A DNA stretch of 64,000 bases from Cryobacterium ruanii (GCF_004404055.1 NZ_SOHK01000007.1:227588-291587), one strand, 5' to 3'. Positions 9,458-20,415 are shown, counted from the first letter of the stretch. A program made the numbers and translations. The notes: generated from the letters alone by a model not told the origin.

Positions 9458-10585
9458 ATGACAAACCCCACGCCCCTCGCCGAGCTGTCCGCAGCCGGCG
9501 TCAGCATCTGGCTCGACGACCTCTCCCGTGAACGCATCAATTCCGGCGGACTGCAGGACCTGATCAAGAACAGCAACGTCGTCGGCGTAACGACCAACCC
9601 GACGATCTTCGCTGGCGCCCTCGCCAAGGGTGAGGCCTACACCGAGCAGGTCGCGACCCTGGCCGCCACCGGAACGAACGTGATCGATGCCGTCTTCGCC
9701 ATCACGACCGACGACGTCGCCGCCGCCTGTGACATTTTTCGCCCGGTCTACGACTCGACCAACGGTCAGGACGGGCGCGTCTCGATCGAGGTCGAGCCGG
9801 GCTTGGCCCGCAATGCGGCCGGAACGGTTGCCGAAGCTCAGAAGCTTTGGACCAAGGTCAATCGTCCCAATGCCATGATCAAGATCCCCGCGACGGTCGA
9901 GGGCCTCGAAGCCATCACGGCGACCATCGCCCTCGGCATCAGCGTCAACGTCACTTTGATCTTTAGCCTGGAACGTCACCGTCAGGTCATCAACGCGTAC
10001 CTTGCCGGACTCGAGAAGGCCAAGGCTGCCGGCATCGATCTCTCCACAATTCATTCGGTTGCCTCATTCTTCGTCTCGCGCGTCGACTCCGAGATCAACG
10101 CCCGCCTCGAAGCGATCGGCACCCCGGAAGCCCTCGCGCTCAAGAGCAAGGCCGGCGTCGCCAACGCGCAGCTCGCCTACCAGGTGTACGAGCAGGCGTT
10201 CAGCAGTGAGCGTGCGCTCGGCCTGATCAAAGCCGGCGCCACCAAGCAACGCCCGCTCTGGGCCTCGACCGGCGTCAAAGACGCCAGCCTGCCTGACACC
10301 CTCTACGTGACGGAACTGGTCGCTCCCGAGGTCGTCAACACGATGCCCGAGAAGACCATGCAGGCCGCCGCCGACCACGGCGTCATCCCGGCCGACTCGG
10401 TCACCGGATCCTACGCCGCGGCAAACGCGGTGCTCGACGCGTTGGCCGCCCAGGGTGTCTCGTATGACGACGTCACCCGTCTGCTCGAAGAAGAAGGCCT
10501 GTCGAAGTTTGCGGTGTCCTGGAACGAACTGCTCGACACCGTGCAGACGGCCCTCACGGCCGCGTCGACCACGTCGGCTGTCTGA
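9458..10585 (+). CDS. tal: Transaldolase
   Basis: Transfers dihydroxyacetone units in the non-oxidative pentose-phosphate branch. 375 residues, the longer actinobacterial/cyanobacterial class. GVTTNPTIF near residue 45 and the Schiff-base lysine in [10 protein letters not shown] (about 140) are clear, as is the C-terminal [13 protein letters not shown] strand (here [13 protein letters not shown]). AGGAG lies nine bases before the ATG. It overlaps pgi by one base (TGATG), so pgi translation is likely coupled. Confidence 0.97.
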   Translation: MTNPTPLAELSAAGVSIWLDDLSRERINSGGLQDLIKNSNVVGVTTNPTIFAGALAKGEAYTEQVATLAATGTNVIDAVFAITTDDVAAACDIFRPVYDSTNGQDGRVSIEVEPGLARNAAGTVAEAQKLWTKVNRPNAMIKIPATVEGLEAITATIALGISVNVTLIFSLERHRQVINAYLAGLEKAKAAGIDLSTIHSVASFFVSRVDSEINARLEAIGTPEALALKSKAGVANAQLAYQVYEQAFSSERALGLIKAGATKQRPLWASTGVKDASLPDTLYVTELVAPEVVNTMPEKTMQAAADHGVIPADSVTGSYAAANAVLDALAAQGVSYDDVTRLLEEEGLSKFAVSWNELLDTVQTALTAASTTSAV

Positions 10586-12186
10586 TGAGCTTCCGCATCT
10601 CGGTTAGCGGCGCCGCGGCCGACGCCGTTCGCGCTACCGTACCTACCCTGGTCGCGGACCTTGTCGCTTCCGGTATCACGGCCCAGAACCCCGCTCTGTG
10701 GGGGCCGGAGGTCGAAGCCGAAGCCGCGCTGCGCCTCGGCTGGACCGAATCCGTCTCCGTGTCTCGCCCGCTCGTGGCCGAAATCGTCGAGCTGCGAGCC
10801 ACCCTGCAGGCCCGCGGTGTCACCCAGATCGCCCTAGCCGGAATGGGCGGATCGTCGCTGGCCCCCGAGGTCATCACCCGCACCGCCAACGTAAATCTCA
10901 CGGTGCTTGACGCAACCGACCCCGGCCAGGTGCTCTCCGCCCTCAACGACAACCTGGCAGGTACGGCCCTCGTCGTCTCCTCCAAGAGCGGCTCCACCGT
11001 CGAGACCGACAGCCAGCGCCGTGTGTTCGAACGTGCGTTCCGAGCGATCGGTATTGATCCGGCCGAACGCATCATCGTCGTGACTGACCCGGGGTCACCG
11101 CTCGAGGCATCCGCACGAGAAGCCGGCTACCGCGTCTTCAACGCCGACCCCACCGTCGGCGGACGCTACTCAGCACTGACCGCGTTCGGGCTCGTTCCGT
11201 CGGGACTGGCCGGTGTGGATATCGGCGCACTGCTCGACGATGCCGACGCTCTCTCGCTGGCTCTAGCCGTGGACTCCCCCGAGAATCCTGGACTCGTACT
11301 GGGTGCGGCAATCGCCGCCACCAACCCCCGCCGCGACAAGCTCGCCATCGTCTCGGACGGCACCCATATTGTGGGCTTCGCGGACTGGGTCGAGCAACTC
11401 ATCGCTGAATCTACCGGCAAGCTCGGCACCGGCATTCTGCCCGTGGTGCTGGAACTGGACGCGCCCGAACTGACGGAGGCGTTGCCGGACGTGCAGCTCG
11501 TGCGGGTTGTCGCCGACGCCGGGACGGACCTGTTCAGTGAAACGGGCGGCGAAATTCACGTGAGCGGAACCCTGGGCGCACAATTTTTGGTCTGGGAATA
11601 CGCGACTGTCGTTGCCGGGCGTCTGCTCGGCATCAACCCGTTCGACCAGCCCGACGTGGAGTCCGCCAAGATCGCCACGCGCGGTCTGCTCGACGCCCGC
11701 CCGGCACCGGAGCCAGCCGCGTTCATCGCGGACGGCATCGAAGTGCGGGGCACCCCGCACGTCATCGGTGCAGCGAGCGACCTCGCCTCGGCAATCGATG
11801 CGTTGCTCGAGGAGCTCGGCGCCGATGGATACGTTGCCGTTCAGGCCTACGTGAACCGACTCGCGCTCCCGGAGCTGGCCGATATTCGCAATAAACTCGC
11901 CGCGCTGTCGAAGCGTCCCGTGACGTTCGGCTGGGGACCGCGCTTTCTGCACTCCACTGGGCAGTTCCACAAGGGCGGGCCGGCGAACGCTGTGTACCTA
12001 CAGATTCTGGCTACCCCCGCGGAGGACCTTGAAATTCCCGAGCGCCCCTTTACCTTCGGCGAGCTCATTCAAGCGCAGGCCAGCGGCGATGCGAGCGTGC
12101 TCGCCGAGCACGGACGCCCCGTGCTGACGTTGACCCTGACACAGCCCAAGCAGAACATCACCGCCCTCTTCCAGGCCCTGGCTTAA
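10585..12186 (+). CDS. pgi: Glucose-6-phosphate isomerase
   Basis: Interconverts glucose-6-phosphate and fructose-6-phosphate. 533 residues with two SIS-type domains. Sugar-phosphate binding is shown by SSKSGSTVETDSQ (about 132-144) and the GGRYSALTAFGL strand (about 192-203); the C-terminal part has FLHSTGQFHKGGPANA with the family's catalytic-region histidine and lysine. The gene starts within the tal stop codon. It is followed by a 121-base spacer holding a strong stem-loop and a likely promoter for zwf. Confidence 0.96.
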   Translation: MSFRISVSGAAADAVRATVPTLVADLVASGITAQNPALWGPEVEAEAALRLGWTESVSVSRPLVAEIVELRATLQARGVTQIALAGMGGSSLAPEVITRTANVNLTVLDATDPGQVLSALNDNLAGTALVVSSKSGSTVETDSQRRVFERAFRAIGIDPAERIIVVTDPGSPLEASAREAGYRVFNADPTVGGRYSALTAFGLVPSGLAGVDIGALLDDADALSLALAVDSPENPGLVLGAAIAATNPRRDKLAIVSDGTHIVGFADWVEQLIAESTGKLGTGILPVVLELDAPELTEALPDVQLVRVVADAGTDLFSETGGEIHVSGTLGAQFLVWEYATVVAGRLLGINPFDQPDVESAKIATRGLLDARPAPEPAAFIADGIEVRGTPHVIGAASDLASAIDALLEELGADGYVAVQAYVNRLALPELADIRNKLAALSKRPVTFGWGPRFLHSTGQFHKGGPANAVYLQILATPAEDLEIPERPFTFGELIQAQASGDASVLAEHGRPVLTLTLTQPKQNITALFQALA

Positions 12187-12194
12187 CCGCACGT

Positions 12195-12225
12195 AGTTCC
12201 TCGCGGGTGCTGCCCGCGAGGAACT
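12195..12225 (+). terminator. Stem-loop between pgi and zwf
   Basis: Perfect 13-base inverted repeat AGTTCCTCGCGGG / CCCGCGAGGAACT with a five-base loop, nine bases after the pgi stop. No T-run follows, so it may be a Rho-assisted or partial terminator, or a 3'-stabilising structure, that sets tkt-tal-pgi apart from zwf-opcA-pgl. Confidence 0.6.
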
Positions 12226-12263
12226 GCTCAACTGGACGTACTTTTTCTCGCAGCATTCCCGTG

Positions 12264-12290
12264 TTGTGTCCCCCAATCTTTCTGTACAAT
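12264..12290 (+). promoter_or_regulatory. Candidate zwf promoter
   Basis: TTGTGT at 12264-12269 and TACAAT at 12285-12290 resemble housekeeping -35 and -10 hexamers, with a short 15-base spacer (16 if read as GTTGTG). Transcription would start about ten bases before the zwf ATG, just including AAGGAG. It lies downstream of the pgi stem-loop, consistent with a separate zwf-opcA-pgl unit. Inferred by eye only. Confidence 0.45.
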
Positions 12291-12307
12291 CCCGTTGAAG
12301 GAGCTGC

Positions 12308-13849
12308 ATGTCCCCGGTGGAAATTACTCCGGATTTTAATCCGCTCAGGTCGCCCTCCGACTACCGTCTGAATCGAATCGCCGGGCCCTCAAGTTTGGTC
12401 ATCTTCGGCGTTACCGGTGACCTCGCGCGCAAGAAACTTATGCCCGCGGTCTATGACCTCGCCAACCGTGGGCTGTTGCCTCCGGGTTTCGCCCTCGTCG
12501 GCTTTGCCCGCCGAGACTGGGACGATGAAGACTTCATGCAGGTTGTGCATGACGCCGTGAAGGAACACGCCCGTACCGAGTTTCACGAAGACGTCTGGGC
12601 TCAGCTGGCCGAAGGAGTTCGTTTTGTTTCGGGCACCTTCGACGATGATGAGGCGTTTACGCGCCTCAGCGAGACCATCGACGAACTCGACCGTAAGCGG
12701 GGAACGATGGGCAACCATGCCTTCTACCTTGCCATTCCACCAAAAGCATTCCCTCAGGTCACCGAACAGCTGCGCCGTTCAGGCCTGGCCGAGCAGAAGA
12801 ATGGTCAGTGGCGCCGCGTCGTCATTGAGAAGCCGTTCGGCAGCGACCTGAAAACGGCACGAGAGCTCAATAACGTCGTCGAGTCGGTCTTTCCACCGGA
12901 CTCCGTCTTTCGGATCGACCACTATCTCGGTAAGGAGACGGTGCAGAATATTTTGGCGCTTCGTTTCGCCAACGAGATGTTCGAACCGCTGTGGAACGCC
13001 AATCACGTCGAACACGTACAGATAACCATGGCCGAAGACATCGGTGTGGGTGGCCGTGCCGGATACTACGACGGCATCGGCGCCGCGCGGGATGTGATTC
13101 AGAACCACCTACTGCAGCTGCTCGCTCTGACGGCGATGGAAGAACCTATCTCATTCGACGCCGCCGATCTGCGCGCTGAGAAAGAAAAGGTGCTCGCCTC
13201 GGTGCGGCTGCCGACCGATTTGGGCACCGGCACCGCGCGGGGCCAGTACGCCGGCGGGTGGCAGGGCGGCGAAAAAGTCGTTGGTTTTCTTGGCGAAGAC
13301 GGCATGAACCCGGAATCGGTCACCGAGACTTACGCTGCCATGCGCTTGACAATCGACACGCGCCGCTGGGCGGGTGTGCCGTTCTACCTGCGCGCCGGTA
13401 AACGCCTCGGGCGTCGCGTCACCGAAATTGCCGTGGTCTTTAAACGCGCCCCACAGTACCTGTTCGCGCCCGGGCAGACAGCGGAACTCGGCCATAACGC
13501 ACTGGTTATTCGAGTACAGCCCGACGAGGGCGTCACGATTCGGTTCGGATCGAAGGTGCCGGGAGTGGGTATGCAGGTTCGCGACGTCACCATGGACTTT
13601 GGTTACGGCCACGCCTTCACCGAGGCGAGTCCGGAAGCCTACGAAAGGCTCATCCTCGACGTGCTCCTGGGAGACCCTCCTCTTTTTCCCCGACACGAAG
13701 AGGTTGAACTGTCCTGGAAAATTCTTGACCCGATCGAAGAATACTGGGCCACGCAGGGGCAGCCAGAGCAGTACCGCCCCGGAACGTGGGGCCCCACATC
13801 CGCCGACGACCTACTGGCCCGCGACGGCCGCACCTGGAGGCGACCATGA
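12308..13849 (+). CDS. zwf: Glucose-6-phosphate 1-dehydrogenase
   Basis: First step of the oxidative pentose-phosphate pathway, making NADPH and 6-phosphogluconolactone. 513 residues. The dinucleotide-binding GVTGDLARKKL (about 34-44) and the substrate/catalytic motif RIDHYLGKETVQN (about 203-215) are intact. The ATG has AAGGAG seven bases upstream. The 3' end overlaps opcA by four bases (ATGA), implying coupled synthesis with its activator. Confidence 0.98.
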   Translation: MSPVEITPDFNPLRSPSDYRLNRIAGPSSLVIFGVTGDLARKKLMPAVYDLANRGLLPPGFALVGFARRDWDDEDFMQVVHDAVKEHARTEFHEDVWAQLAEGVRFVSGTFDDDEAFTRLSETIDELDRKRGTMGNHAFYLAIPPKAFPQVTEQLRRSGLAEQKNGQWRRVVIEKPFGSDLKTARELNNVVESVFPPDSVFRIDHYLGKETVQNILALRFANEMFEPLWNANHVEHVQITMAEDIGVGGRAGYYDGIGAARDVIQNHLLQLLALTAMEEPISFDAADLRAEKEKVLASVRLPTDLGTGTARGQYAGGWQGGEKVVGFLGEDGMNPESVTETYAAMRLTIDTRRWAGVPFYLRAGKRLGRRVTEIAVVFKRAPQYLFAPGQTAELGHNALVIRVQPDEGVTIRFGSKVPGVGMQVRDVTMDFGYGHAFTEASPEAYERLILDVLLGDPPLFPRHEEVELSWKILDPIEEYWATQGQPEQYRPGTWGPTSADDLLARDGRTWRRP

Positions 13850-14808
13850 TCGTCGATCTGCCCAACACCACGACCGCGAAGATCTCGAAAGCACTTGTGC
13901 GCATTCGGGAGGAGGGCGGAGCTGTCGCTCTCGGTCGGGTTCTGACCCTGATCATCGCCTCAACCCTCGGACACGAGGAGGAGGCCATCGAGGCCGCTAA
14001 CGATGCTTCGCGCGAGCATCCGATGCGCGTCATTGTCGTCTCAACCCAGGAAGGAACATCGTCTCAAGCGATTCCTGAAGCCCGCGTCGACGCAGAAATC
14101 AGGGTCGGTGGCGACGCCGGAGCAAGTGAGGTCATCGTTCTGCGTGTCTACGGCGACGCCGGGAACGATCCGGAAAGCCTGGTGACCGGGCTGCTGCTCT
14201 CAGATGCTCCCGTCGTAGCCTGGTGGCCAGGGACAGCCCCTGCCGTTCCGAGCGATTCTCCGCTCGGACGCATCGCCTATCGCCGGATCACTGATGCTTC
14301 CGCGCAGCCCGACCCGCAAGCGGCTCTGCACCACCTTTCCGGAAGCTATCAACCCGGTGACACCGACTTTGCATGGACCCGCTTGACCCTGTGGCGCGCT
14401 CAGCTTGCCGCAGTGCTAGACCAGCCGCCGTATGAGTCGATCACCGGGATCAAGGTCACCGGTGCTGCGGCATCTCCATCGACGACGCTGTTGGCTGCGT
14501 GGCTGCAAATGCAGCTCGGGGTGCCGGTGGAATGCGAGCTGACCGCTGGTCCGCAAACCAACGGTGTGCACGGTGTACACCTCACACGGACATCGGGTCT
14601 TATTTCCCTCGAACGCGAAGTACCCGACATCGCCACACTCAGCCAGCCGATGCAGCCAACACAGGATCTCACCCTGAAACGGCGCAGCCTGCGCGACTGC
14701 CTGGCCGACGAACTGCGTCATCTTGATCCCGATGAGCTGTATGGTGAAGTCATCACGCGCGGTCTGCCGCAACTTGTTGGCGTGGTGACCCAAGGGACCG
14801 GAGTATGA
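13846..14808 (+). CDS. opcA: OpcA, glucose-6-phosphate dehydrogenase assembly protein
   Basis: Known in cyanobacteria and actinobacteria to promote assembly or activation of Zwf. 320 residues from the ATG at 13846; begins MIVDLPNTTTAKISKALVRI and shows the family segment LLLSDAPVVAWWPGTAP (about 115-131), with no catalytic motif. I chose the ATG that overlaps the zwf stop rather than the upstream in-frame ATG at 13786, which lies inside zwf. It overlaps pgl by four bases. Confidence 0.94.
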   Translation: MIVDLPNTTTAKISKALVRIREEGGAVALGRVLTLIIASTLGHEEEAIEAANDASREHPMRVIVVSTQEGTSSQAIPEARVDAEIRVGGDAGASEVIVLRVYGDAGNDPESLVTGLLLSDAPVVAWWPGTAPAVPSDSPLGRIAYRRITDASAQPDPQAALHHLSGSYQPGDTDFAWTRLTLWRAQLAAVLDQPPYESITGIKVTGAAASPSTTLLAAWLQMQLGVPVECELTAGPQTNGVHGVHLTRTSGLISLEREVPDIATLSQPMQPTQDLTLKRRSLRDCLADELRHLDPDELYGEVITRGLPQLVGVVTQGTGV

Positions 14809-15602
14809 CCGTGACGAATGAACGACGCGTGCTGGTGCATAAGAACAAGCAGGCACTGGCCGGGTCGGTCGCAGCACGCTTCCTGACCAATATGGTGGAT
14901 GTTCTCCACGAGCAAGACGAAGCCCATGTCGTACTTACTGGTGGGTCGGTCGGAATCGCGGTGCTGAAGGCCATCAACGAGTCGGCTGCACGTGACACCA
15001 TCGACTGGTCTCGGGTAAATTTCTGGTGGGGCGATGAGCGGTGGGTTCCGCGTGCTGACCGTGAACGCAATGAAGTGCAGGCACGTGAAGCGCTGCTCGA
15101 CCACGTTGACGTTCCCCAGACGAACATTCACTCGTTCGGCGCGTCGGATGACCACGTCGATGCCGATATCGATACCGATGCGCTGGATGTTGCAGCCGCT
15201 CGTTACACTGCGGAGCTTCTCGCTCATGCCCCTCGAGGTGAGCAGTACCCGCGGTTTGACGTGACGTTTCTCGGGGTCGGACCGGACGGACATGTCGCGT
15301 CGCTCTTCCCGCACCGATCGGGTATTCGTGAGCGCGAGGCCAGCGTTGTCACCGTGCGCGATTCCCCCAAACCACCGGCCGATCGTTTGTCGCTGACTCG
15401 CCCCGTCCTCAACTCGTCTAACCGCGTGTGGCTGGTTCTTGCTGGATCGGATAAGGCGTCGGCACTCGGTCTTGCCCTCGCCGGCGCGAGCCGAGACGAG
15501 GTTCCTGCCGCGGGAATCAAAGGACGCTATCGCACGGTATTCTTCGTGGACAGCGACGCTGCCGCTCAGGTACCGGAAAGCCTTATCGCGCCGGCCTACT
15601 AG
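14805..15602 (+). CDS. pgl: 6-phosphogluconolactonase
   Basis: Hydrolyses 6-phosphogluconolactone made by Zwf. 265 residues, of the NagB-like Pgl family. Landmarks: LTGGSVGIAVLKAI near the N-terminus, NFWWGDERWVPRADRERN (about 66-83) and the active-site region FLGVGPDGHVASLFPH (about 155-170). Its ATG overlaps the opcA stop (ATGA). Last gene of the cluster, followed by a strong shared terminator. Confidence 0.96.
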   Translation: MTVTNERRVLVHKNKQALAGSVAARFLTNMVDVLHEQDEAHVVLTGGSVGIAVLKAINESAARDTIDWSRVNFWWGDERWVPRADRERNEVQAREALLDHVDVPQTNIHSFGASDDHVDADIDTDALDVAAARYTAELLAHAPRGEQYPRFDVTFLGVGPDGHVASLFPHRSGIREREASVVTVRDSPKPPADRLSLTRPVLNSSNRVWLVLAGSDKASALGLALAGASRDEVPAAGIKGRYRTVFFVDSDAAAQVPESLIAPAY

Positions 15603-15630
15603 GCTCACCCCGCGCGGGCTGTAGCAACAA

Positions 15631-15667
15631 AAAAACACTGACTCTCGTATCGAGAGCCAGTGTTTTT
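15631..15667. terminator. Bidirectional terminator between pgl and rbpA
   Basis: Inverted repeat of 17 bases (AAAAACACTGACTCTCG / CGAGAGCCAGTGTTTTT) with one mismatch and a TAT loop. The A-run and T-run at the two ends let it work as an intrinsic terminator for pgl on the plus strand and for rbpA on the minus strand. Confidence 0.9.
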
Positions 15668-15678
15668 GCTTTAACGCT

Positions 15679-16047
15679 TTAGTTCGTAGGAGACAGCTTG
15701 CCGCGACGAACGCGCAACTGATTGAGCGCTTCTTCAAGGAGCGACTCTGCTTCTTCTTCGGTACGACGCTCCTTGACGTACGCTAGGTGCGTCTTGTAGG
15801 GCTCAAGCTTCACCACGGACGGCGGATTCTCTTTATCGCGGCCGGCCGGAAGCCCGGACGACGGGCAATCGATGGTGATGGGGATCTCCTCGTCGGGGAG
15901 GCTCGCGGCGAAATACCGTACGGTCTCATTGCCGAGTGCGTCCCAGTAGGAGACCTTAATGCGGTCCGCGTGAAAACCGCGGTCCTGCTCGCCCATGGGA
16001 CCCGCGCCTACACGCGAGCCACGAATTGCGCTGCCGCCTGATGCCAT
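15679..16047 (-). CDS. rbpA: RNA polymerase-binding protein RbpA
   Basis: Actinobacterial transcription factor that binds RNA polymerase and group I/II sigma factors and stabilises the open complex. 122 residues: a basic N-terminal tail (RGSRVGAGPMGE), a central beta core and a C-terminal sigma-interaction helix (RRTEEEAESLLEEALNQLR). RIKVSYWDALGNETVRYFA is the typical start of the core domain. GGAGGAACAAG precedes the ATG. The gene ends 11 bases from the shared terminator with pgl and starts 111 bases after the secG stop. Confidence 0.95.
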   Translation of the reverse strand: MASGGSAIRGSRVGAGPMGEQDRGFHADRIKVSYWDALGNETVRYFAASLPDEEIPITIDCPSSGLPAGRDKENPPSVVKLEPYKTHLAYVKERRTEEEAESLLEEALNQLRVRRGKLSPTN

Positions 16048-16124
16048 CTTGTTCCTCCGTTGACTCGTGCAGTTGTGTGCTGCAAGGTTCGAGCAATTGT
16101 TGGTGCTGCCGAATGCTGTGCGCT

Positions 16125-16147
16125 AAAAGTTCAGGGTAACTCTGAAC
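16125..16147 (-). terminator. Intrinsic terminator after secG
   Basis: On the minus strand GTTCAG-AGTTACC-CTGAAC followed directly by TTTT, 12 bases past the secG stop. The stem is short (6 bp), so termination may be partial, but it separates secG from rbpA. Confidence 0.6.
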
Positions 16148-16158
16148 CGGGCAGAAAG

Positions 16159-16410
16159 TTAAGCCCCCGTATCGAACTTGGTGATCAATCCGAGTACAAC
16201 GATGCAGGAGATCCACAGCAGCCCCAGAATGACTGTGATGCGGTTGAGGTTGCGCTCGGCTACTCCCGACGCTCCGAGGTTGGACGTCACGCCGCCACCG
16301 AACATATCGGACAACCCTCCGCCCCGCCCCTTGTGCAACAGAATGAGCATGGTGAGCAGGAGACTCGTAATACCGACGAGCACCTGCATGACGACTTGGA
16401 GAATCTCCAC
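16159..16410 (-). CDS. secG: Preprotein translocase subunit SecG
   Basis: Small membrane subunit of the SecYEG channel. 83 residues from the GTG at 16410: a first membrane segment (VLVGITSLLLTMLILLH), the conserved glycine-rich cytoplasmic loop KGRGGGLSDMFGGG (about 28-41) and a second membrane segment (ITVILGLLWISCIVVLGLI). AAAGG lies seven bases before the GTG. A longer frame from 16518 would add 36 non-hydrophobic residues with no support and overlaps the promoter-like TATAAT. Confidence 0.94.
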   Translation of the reverse strand: MEILQVVMQVLVGITSLLLTMLILLHKGRGGGLSDMFGGGVTSNLGASGVAERNLNRITVILGLLWISCIVVLGLITKFDTGA

Positions 16411-16462
16411 ACGAAACCTTTCAAAACACGGTGTGCGCAACTCTGGCGCCCAGACCATCGTA

Positions 16463-16516
16463 ATTATACCCTCCACGCAGGGGTGAGATGGCTGCCCCAG
16501 GGGCGGCCACCTCACC
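16463..16516 (-). promoter_or_regulatory. tpiA-secG spacer: stem-loop followed by TATAAT
   Basis: In the minus direction a 17-base imperfect inverted repeat (16482-16498 with 16500-16516, two non-Watson-Crick pairs) follows tpiA by 24 bases, and 13 bases further is GGGTATAATTACG, a perfect -10 hexamer (complement at 16463-16468). A start about seven bases later would give secG a leader of some 45 bases. The -35 region is not convincing. Confidence 0.5.
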
Positions 16517-16540
16517 ACACAGTGTTAGGAGCGCGTCGCT

Positions 16541-17341
16541 TTAAAGGCCGACGTGCTTATGAAACCGAATAATGCTCGAGAACTCCGGAATATCCAGGCT
16601 GGCGCCGCCGACCAGGGCACCGTCAACGTTGGGCTCCCTCATGAAAGCGGCAATATTTCCGCTCTTGACCGAGCCACCGTAAAGGATACGAGTCTTGTCG
16701 GCAACGTCCTGCCCGAGGGTGTCGGCGAGCACTCCGCGTAACGCTGCGGCAACCTGCTCCGCCTGCTCCGGCGTGGCGGCCTGACCGGAACCAATCGCCC
16801 AGACCGGCTCATAGGCCACGACAATGTCGGCCGCGTTCGTGACACCGGCGAGGGCAGCACGGAGCTGGGCAACCGGAACCGCGCTCGGTCCATGTACGGC
16901 GAGGTCGTCGGCACTCTCCCCAACACAGATCAGAGGCACGAGGTTGTACTTCAATGCGGCGGTCACCTTGGCAGCGACCTGCTCATCGGTCTCAGCATGC
17001 AGGGTGCGACGTTCGGAGTGCCCGGTGATGACGTACTGACATTCCAGCTGGGCCAGGAAAGCACCCGAAATCTCGCCTGTGAAGGCACCCGAGTCTTGGG
17101 CCGACACGTCCTGCGCACCAAAAGCCAGCGGGAGTTTGTCGGCCGACACGAGCGTCTGCACGCTGCGCAGATCGGTGAAGGGCGGGAAAACCGCAACCTC
17201 TACCGCGGTGAAGTCGTGCCCGGCATCCTTGAGGTTCCATGCAAGCTTTTGGACGAAAGCGATGGCCTGGAGGTGGTCCAGATTCATCTTCCAGTTGCCC
17301 GCAATCAGCGGTGTGCGCCGAGGGTTAATGTTCACTGCCAT
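16541..17341 (-). CDS. tpiA: Triosephosphate isomerase
   Basis: Interconverts DHAP and glyceraldehyde-3-phosphate. 266 residues, TIM barrel. Substrate-binding NWKMN (about 16-20), catalytic histidine in [10 protein letters not shown] (about 105-114), catalytic glutamate in [13 protein letters not shown] (about 177-189) and the phosphate-binding GGSVKSGN (about 220-227) are all present. It overlaps the end of pgk by ten bases, so it belongs to the gap-pgk-tpiA operon. Confidence 0.98.
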   Translation of the reverse strand: MAVNINPRRTPLIAGNWKMNLDHLQAIAFVQKLAWNLKDAGHDFTAVEVAVFPPFTDLRSVQTLVSADKLPLAFGAQDVSAQDSGAFTGEISGAFLAQLECQYVITGHSERRTLHAETDEQVAAKVTAALKYNLVPLICVGESADDLAVHGPSAVPVAQLRAALAGVTNAADIVVAYEPVWAIGSGQAATPEQAEQVAAALRGVLADTLGQDVADKTRILYGGSVKSGNIAAFMREPNVDGALVGGASLDIPEFSSIIRFHKHVGL

Positions 17342-18546
17342 CCGAGGACCTCCAGTCCTGGTAGACGCTTGCCCTCGAGGAATTCGAGGCTCGCGCCCCC
17401 ACCGGTAGAAATATGACCGAATTGGTCGTCGTGGAAACCGAGGATGCGCACTGCCGCGGCGGAGTCGCCGCCACCGACCACGCTGAGGCCGGTGACCTCG
17501 GTGAGTGCGGCGGCGACTGTTCGTGTGCCTTCCGCAAACGGTGCCAGTTCAAAAACGCCCATCGGACCATTCCAGAACACGGTGTTCGACGCCCGGATTA
17601 TGTCCGCGAACGCGGCCGCAGTATCGGGCCCGATGTCCAGGCCGAGTCCGGCAGCACCGAACGGGGTGTCCTCGATCCCATCCGCCGGGGTGGTCACGTG
17701 CTCAGCGTCGGCACCGAACTTCGACGCCACCACGACGTCGGTCGGAAGCACAATTTTCACGCCGAGACGTTGGGCTTCGGCCAGGTACCCGCGAACCGTT
17801 TCAATCTGGTCGCTCTCCAGCAGGCTGGCGCCCACCGTGTGCCCCTGGGCGGCTAGGAAGGTGAATAGCATGCCACCACCGATGAGCAGGGAATTCACCC
17901 GCGGCAGCAGGTGTCCGATGACACCGAGCTTATCGCTGACCTTGGAGCCGCCGAGGATGACCGTGTACGGAGCCTCAGGCTTCTCGGTCAGGCGATCGAG
18001 CACGTCGAGTTCCGCCGCGATGAGCAGCCCGGCCGCGCTCGGCAGGAGCGACGCGAGATCGTAGACGCTGGCCTGCTTGCGGTGCACGACCCCGAATCCG
18101 TCGGATACGAGCGCATCGCCGAGCCGGGCGAGCTGCTCGGCGAAGGCGAGGCGCTCGCCATCCGCTTTGCTGGTTTCACCGGCGTTGAAGCGCAGGTTCT
18201 CCAGGACGACGATGTCGCCGTCCTGCAGCTCCGCGACGGCCTGGACGGCAGAGTCGCCGACGGTATCGGTGGCAAAGGTCACCGGAAGATTGACCAGTTC
18301 GCTTAGGCGAGCAGCGACCGGCTTCAGGCTGTATTGGGGATCAACCGCCCCGTCGGGGCGCCCGAGGTGAGAGACGATCACCACGCGAGCCCCCTGTGCG
18401 ACGAGGGCGTTGAGGGTGGGCAGTGACGCCCGCACTCGTCCGTCATCGGTGATCTGACCGTTCTTCAACGGTACATTCAGGTCGAAGCGGACAATAACCC
18501 GCTTGCCGCGCAGCGGTCCGAGCGAGTCAATCGTGCGTAACGTCAC
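17332..18546 (-). CDS. pgk: Phosphoglycerate kinase
   Basis: Glycolytic ATP-forming kinase. 404 residues from the GTG at 18546. Motifs: [12 protein letters not shown] (about 16-27), SHLGRPDG (about 60-67), the lysine-bearing [10 protein letters not shown] (about 205-214), and the nucleotide-binding GGGDSAAAV near the C-terminus. The GTG follows the gap stop by ten bases and has no clear ribosome binding site, so translation probably depends on coupling with gap. The longer frame from 18651 is only an overlap with gap and is not used. Confidence 0.97.
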   Translation of the reverse strand: MTLRTIDSLGPLRGKRVIVRFDLNVPLKNGQITDDGRVRASLPTLNALVAQGARVVIVSHLGRPDGAVDPQYSLKPVAARLSELVNLPVTFATDTVGDSAVQAVAELQDGDIVVLENLRFNAGETSKADGERLAFAEQLARLGDALVSDGFGVVHRKQASVYDLASLLPSAAGLLIAAELDVLDRLTEKPEAPYTVILGGSKVSDKLGVIGHLLPRVNSLLIGGGMLFTFLAAQGHTVGASLLESDQIETVRGYLAEAQRLGVKIVLPTDVVVASKFGADAEHVTTPADGIEDTPFGAAGLGLDIGPDTAAAFADIIRASNTVFWNGPMGVFELAPFAEGTRTVAAALTEVTGLSVVGGGDSAAAVRILGFHDDQFGHISTGGGASLEFLEGKRLPGLEVLGWQ

Positions 18547-18556
18547 CGCGCGGCCG

Positions 18557-19663
<1,107 letters not shown>

Positions 19664-20290
19664 CTACGAGAGTAGCAGCAGGCCGTTCGTCTTTTCGCGC
19701 GCGACGGTGAAACGCTCCTGCACGTTAGCCCAATTCGCGATGTTCCAGAACGCCTTGACGTAGTCCGCGCGCACGTTGCGGTAGTCGAGGTAGTAGGCGT
19801 GCTCCCAGACATCGAGCATGAGAACCGGAACGGTTCCGGCCGCGAAGTTGGACTGCTGATCGAAGAACTGCTCAATGATGAGACGCTCACCGATGGAGTC
19901 CCACGCGAGGACGGCCCAGCCGGAACCCTGTACGCCAAGTGCGGCGGCGGTGAAATGAGCCTGGAACTTGTCGAAGGAGCCGAAATTGTCATCAATTGCC
20001 GCGGCGAGCTCGCCGACCGGCTTGTCGCCGCCGTTCGGGGACAGGTTCGTCCAGAAGATGGAGTGGTTGACGTGCCCGCCGAGGTTGAAAGCGAGGTCCT
20101 TCTGCAGCTTGTTCACGTTGGCGAGACTTCCGCTGTCGCGTGCCTCCGCGAGCTGGGCCAGTGCCGTGTTGGCGCCGGTGACATACGCCTGGTGGTGCTT
20201 GCCATGGTGGAGTTCCATGATGGTGCCGCTGATGCTGGGCTCGAGAGCCGCGTAGTCGTAGTCAAGGGTGGGCAGGGTGTATTCAGCCAT
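19664..20290 (-). CDS. sodA: Superoxide dismutase, Mn/Fe family
   Basis: Detoxifies superoxide in the cytoplasm. 208 residues of the alpha-hairpin plus alpha/beta Mn/Fe fold. Metal ligands are visible as the histidine in [18 protein letters not shown] (about residue 28), a histidine in [10 protein letters not shown] (about 76), and [13 protein letters not shown] (D and H, about 163-175). Whether it uses manganese or iron cannot be told safely; relatives in this order are mostly Mn. AAGGAG precedes the ATG by seven bases. It stands alone between whiA and gap, with stem-loops on both sides. Confidence 0.95.
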   Translation of the reverse strand: MAEYTLPTLDYDYAALEPSISGTIMELHHGKHHQAYVTGANTALAQLAEARDSGSLANVNKLQKDLAFNLGGHVNHSIFWTNLSPNGGDKPVGELAAAIDDNFGSFDKFQAHFTAAALGVQGSGWAVLAWDSIGERLIIEQFFDQQSNFAAGTVPVLMLDVWEHAYYLDYRNVRADYVKAFWNIANWANVQERFTVAREKTNGLLLLS

Positions 20291-20312
20291 TACTTATCTC
20301 CTTGTGAGTTGT

Positions 20313-20335
20313 GCCACCGCACCGGGTGCGGTGGC
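20313..20335 (-). terminator. GC-rich hairpin between whiA and sod
   Basis: GCCACCGCACC / GGTGCGGTGGC, an 11-base inverted repeat with a single-base centre (folding as a 10 bp stem with a 3-base loop), about 80 bases past the whiA stop and 23 bases before the sod start. It lacks a T-run. It may terminate the whiA transcript or lie in the sod leader. Confidence 0.45.
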
Positions 20336-20415
20336 GTTGTAAGCGACGGTTTTAGTCTACCCGTGGGTGCTGCGCGCCACAGAATTAGTGACATCGCGCG
20401 TCTGAGCGGTGTGGG

